From Pseudomonas sp. B6002 (lineage in GTDB: Bacteria; Pseudomonadota; Gammaproteobacteria; Pseudomonadales; Pseudomonadaceae), in the NCBI RefSeq assembly GCF_013385985.1, contig NZ_JACAOY010000007.1, forward strand, positions 62,001 through 126,000: a DNA stretch of 64,000 nt, read 5' to 3'. Position numbers and translations under genes: made by a program. This document shows positions 62,365 through 64,000 of the stretch, one piece after another; position 1 is the first letter of the stretch; every line of letters begins with the position of its first letter. The notes beneath the pieces were generated by a model, which did no database searches, was not told the origin of the DNA, and saw nothing but the letters and a program-made list of their open reading frames with translations.

Positions 62365-63156
62365 ATGATCGCTCTGCCCTGGCTGTACCTGGTGCTTCTC
62401 TCCATTGGCTACTCAGTGGCCTTGATCTACGGGCAACTGGGCCTGCTCGCGGCCGTCTCGGTCGGCCTGTTGCTGATCGCCGGTTACGCGGTGCGCCAGC
62501 AACGCACGCCTTGGGCGCGCTACCTCGGCCACGGCTTGTTCATCGTCCTGGCGCTGGGCCTGGCGATGCACTGGTTGCCGGGTTTCTACAACGGGCGCGG
62601 CATCGACCCGCAACGGTTGACCCCGGACGCCGTGCCGTTCTCGATGTACCTGAACCAGGACAAACCCCTGATCGGTTTCTGGCTGCTGCTGGCCTGCCCG
62701 TGGATCGTTGCGCGACGGACGTTGCGGCTGTCGATTTGCGTGGCGGCACTGGCGTTGGCCCTGACGGCTGTTGCAGCGTTAGGCGGGGCGACATTGCTGG
62801 GAATTATCAGTTGGGCACCAAAGTGGCCGGAACAGGCGTGGTTATGGGTGTTGAACAACCTGTTGCTAGTGACTTTGGTGGAAGAGGCACTGTTTCGCGG
62901 TTACATCCAGGGCGGCTTGAGCCAACGTTTCAAACACCTGCCGTATGGGGAGAACCTCGCACTCTTGCTCGCCTCACTGCTGTTCGGCCTGGTGCACCTC
63001 GGCGCGGGCTGGCATTGGGTGCTGCTGGCGAGCATCGCCGGGGTCGGTTATGGCCTGGCGTACCGGTTTGGCGGGCTGGGTGCAGCGATTGCCACGCATT
63101 TTGGCTTGAATCTGCTTCACTTCGGGTTGTTTACCTACCCAATGCTGGCCGGCTGA
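62365..63156 (+). CDS. CPBP-family intramembrane protease
   Basis: ATG 62365, with AAGGA upstream, gives 263 residues (MIALPWLYLVLLSIGYSVAL). It has about seven membrane helices and the CPBP/Rce1 motifs: EEALFRGYIQGGLSQRF (EExxxR), FGLVHLGAGWHWVLLA (FxxxH) and IATHFGLNLLHFGLF (HxxxN/H). The family cleaves substrates within the membrane and includes prenyl-protein proteases and bacteriocin immunity proteins. The substrate here is unknown. An in-frame ATG at 62308 would add 19 residues. Confidence 0.85.
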   Translation: MIALPWLYLVLLSIGYSVALIYGQLGLLAAVSVGLLLIAGYAVRQQRTPWARYLGHGLFIVLALGLAMHWLPGFYNGRGIDPQRLTPDAVPFSMYLNQDKPLIGFWLLLACPWIVARRTLRLSICVAALALALTAVAALGGATLLGIISWAPKWPEQAWLWVLNNLLLVTLVEEALFRGYIQGGLSQRFKHLPYGENLALLLASLLFGLVHLGAGWHWVLLASIAGVGYGLAYRFGGLGAAIATHFGLNLLHFGLFTYPMLAG

Positions 63157-63162
63157 TTGCCC

Positions 63163-63265
63163 TCTGTAGGAGCGAGCTTGCTCGCGAAAAGCCCGTGAAC
63201 GCCGCGTTTAACCATAAACCCTGCGTTATCGTTGGCGACCTTCGCGGGCAAGCCCGCTCCTACAG
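63163..63265. repeat. REP pair (TGTAGGAGCGAGC / GCGGGC mix) flanked by direct repeats
   Basis: The left arm is CTGTAGGAGCGAGCTTGCTCGCGA and the right arm is TCGCGGGCAAGCCCGCTCCTACAG. The element is bordered by a 24-bp imperfect direct repeat: 63136-63159 and 63274-63297. Confidence 0.9.
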
Positions 63266-63367
63266 GGGTTATGTACCCAATGCTGGCCAGTCGATTGTTG
63301 CAAAAATAAGTTAAATAAACGCCTGACCCTGCCGATACCCCTTGAAAGCCTTGCGGATTGAACAATC

Positions 63368-64000
63368 ATGCGTAATAACCAACCCGTTACCCAGCGCGAA
63401 CGTACCTTCCCCGCTCAGCAACGGTTGATCTCCACCACAGATGCCAAGGGTGTCATCACTTACTGCAACGACGCGTTTGTCGAAATCAGTGGGTTCACCC
63501 GTGACGAGCTGATTCGTGCGCCGCACAATCTGGTGCGTCACCCGGACGTTCCGGCGGCTGTGTTCGCGCACATGTGGTCGACGCTCAAACAAGGCTTGCC
63601 ATGGATGGGCATTGTCAAGAATCGCTGCAAGAGCGGTGATCACTATTGGGTTAACGCCTATGTGACCCCCGTTTTCGACGGCAACCAGGTGATCGGCTAC
63701 GAATCGGTGCGCATCAAGCCCACCGCCGAGCAGATCCGCCGGGCCGAAGCGCTCTACCAACGCATCAACCAGGGCAAGTCTGCCGTTCCCCAGCGGGACA
63801 AGTGGCTGCCGGTGCTGCAGGACTGGCTGCCGTTTATCCTGGTCAGCCAACTGAGCTTCATGATCGGCGCGTCGTTGAACTCCCATTGGGGCTTTGCCCT
63901 GGCGGCAGGGTTGTCGGTGCCCTTGGGCCTGCTGGGCCTGAGCTGGCAGCAGCGCGGCCTCAAGCGCTTGTTGCGCTTGGCCGAGCAGACCACCTCCGAC
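63368..64000 (+). CDS. aer: Aerotaxis receptor Aer-like, N-terminal part
   Basis: The 211 codons to the window edge begin MRNNQPVTQRERTFPAQQRL and are open beyond. A PAS domain covers about residues 17-120: TDAKGVITYCNDAFVEISGF, APHNLVRHPDVPAAVFAHMW and GIVKNRCKSGDHYWVNAYVT. This is the FAD-binding type of E. coli Aer and P. aeruginosa Aer. A membrane anchor follows (WLPFILVSQLSFMIGAS, then LAAGLSVPLGLLGLSW), after which a chemoreceptor signalling domain would be expected. Aer senses the redox state of the respiratory chain and directs movement toward oxygen. Confidence 0.88.
   Translation, partial: MRNNQPVTQRERTFPAQQRLISTTDAKGVITYCNDAFVEISGFTRDELIRAPHNLVRHPDVPAAVFAHMWSTLKQGLPWMGIVKNRCKSGDHYWVNAYVTPVFDGNQVIGYESVRIKPTAEQIRRAEALYQRINQGKSAVPQRDKWLPVLQDWLPFILVSQLSFMIGASLNSHWGFALAAGLSVPLGLLGLSWQQRGLKRLLRLAEQTTSD

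Noticed and set aside
1924-63265. Dispersed inverted repeats considered as CRISPR or IS ends
   Set aside because: They are single REP pairs at gene borders with Pseudomonas REP consensus; no regular spacing, spacers, cas genes or transposase.

Overview
The window is a chromosomal segment of a fluorescent Pseudomonas (P. fluorescens group). The evidence is the high-GC coding style, the many Pseudomonas-type REP hairpins (TGTGGGAG/TGTAGGAG family), and gene content and order that match the genus: hda next to purMN, relA-rlmD-cysM, a gbuR-gbuA cluster, aceK, hrpA and aer. All identifications come from reading the sequence and from recalled family knowledge. No database search was run.

Layout. 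1-500: the start of cobO (minus strand) behind a cobalamin riboswitch. 0.6-11.5 kb: a secreted sorbosone-dehydrogenase-like lipoprotein, two NlpC/P60 lipoproteins, hda, an AI-2E-type permease, purM-purN, DUF3108, a 62-residue protein with an operator-like promoter, DUF2058 and mazG. 11.7-17.0 kb: relA, rlmD, cysM and a DTW-domain tRNA modification gene, all on the minus strand. 17.0-22.5 kb: a guanidinobutyrate catabolic cluster (divergent LysR regulator, guanidinobutyrase, NTF2-like protein, NCS1 permease, sodium:solute symporter).

22.6-26.3 kb is the accessory part and holds the least-described material. It contains a 684-residue fusion of a D-2-hydroxyacid-dehydrogenase-like half and a FAD-oxidoreductase half, with a cysteine cluster between them. 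Next comes an ATGA-coupled pair of a peptidoglycan amidase and a small lipoprotein. Last is a 40-codon gene resembling P. aeruginosa PA1414, whose 3' transcript region looks like the SicX-type oxygen-responsive small RNA locus.

26.3-46 kb: LysR, MFS and NCS1 genes (the last two overlap tail to tail), cvfB, a 59-residue SutA-like protein, TorF-type porin, esterase, DEAD-box helicase, mechanosensitive channel, azoR, ppiA, an ABC exporter and aqpZ. 46.3-52 kb: a BrnT/BrnA toxin-antitoxin pair with a perfect inverted-repeat operator, a FemAB-like acyltransferase, a porin, an ECF sigma/zinc-finger anti-sigma pair and a beta-ketoacyl-ACP synthase III-like enzyme. 52-64 kb: hrpA, aceK, a chemoreceptor, two convergent DMT exporters, a CPBP protease and the start of aer.

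No tRNA, rRNA, CRISPR array, insertion sequence or replication origin was recognised. Twelve REP pairs or singlets punctuate the gene borders. Two of them show informative junctions: one provides a stop codon, and one sits between imperfect 24-bp direct repeats.
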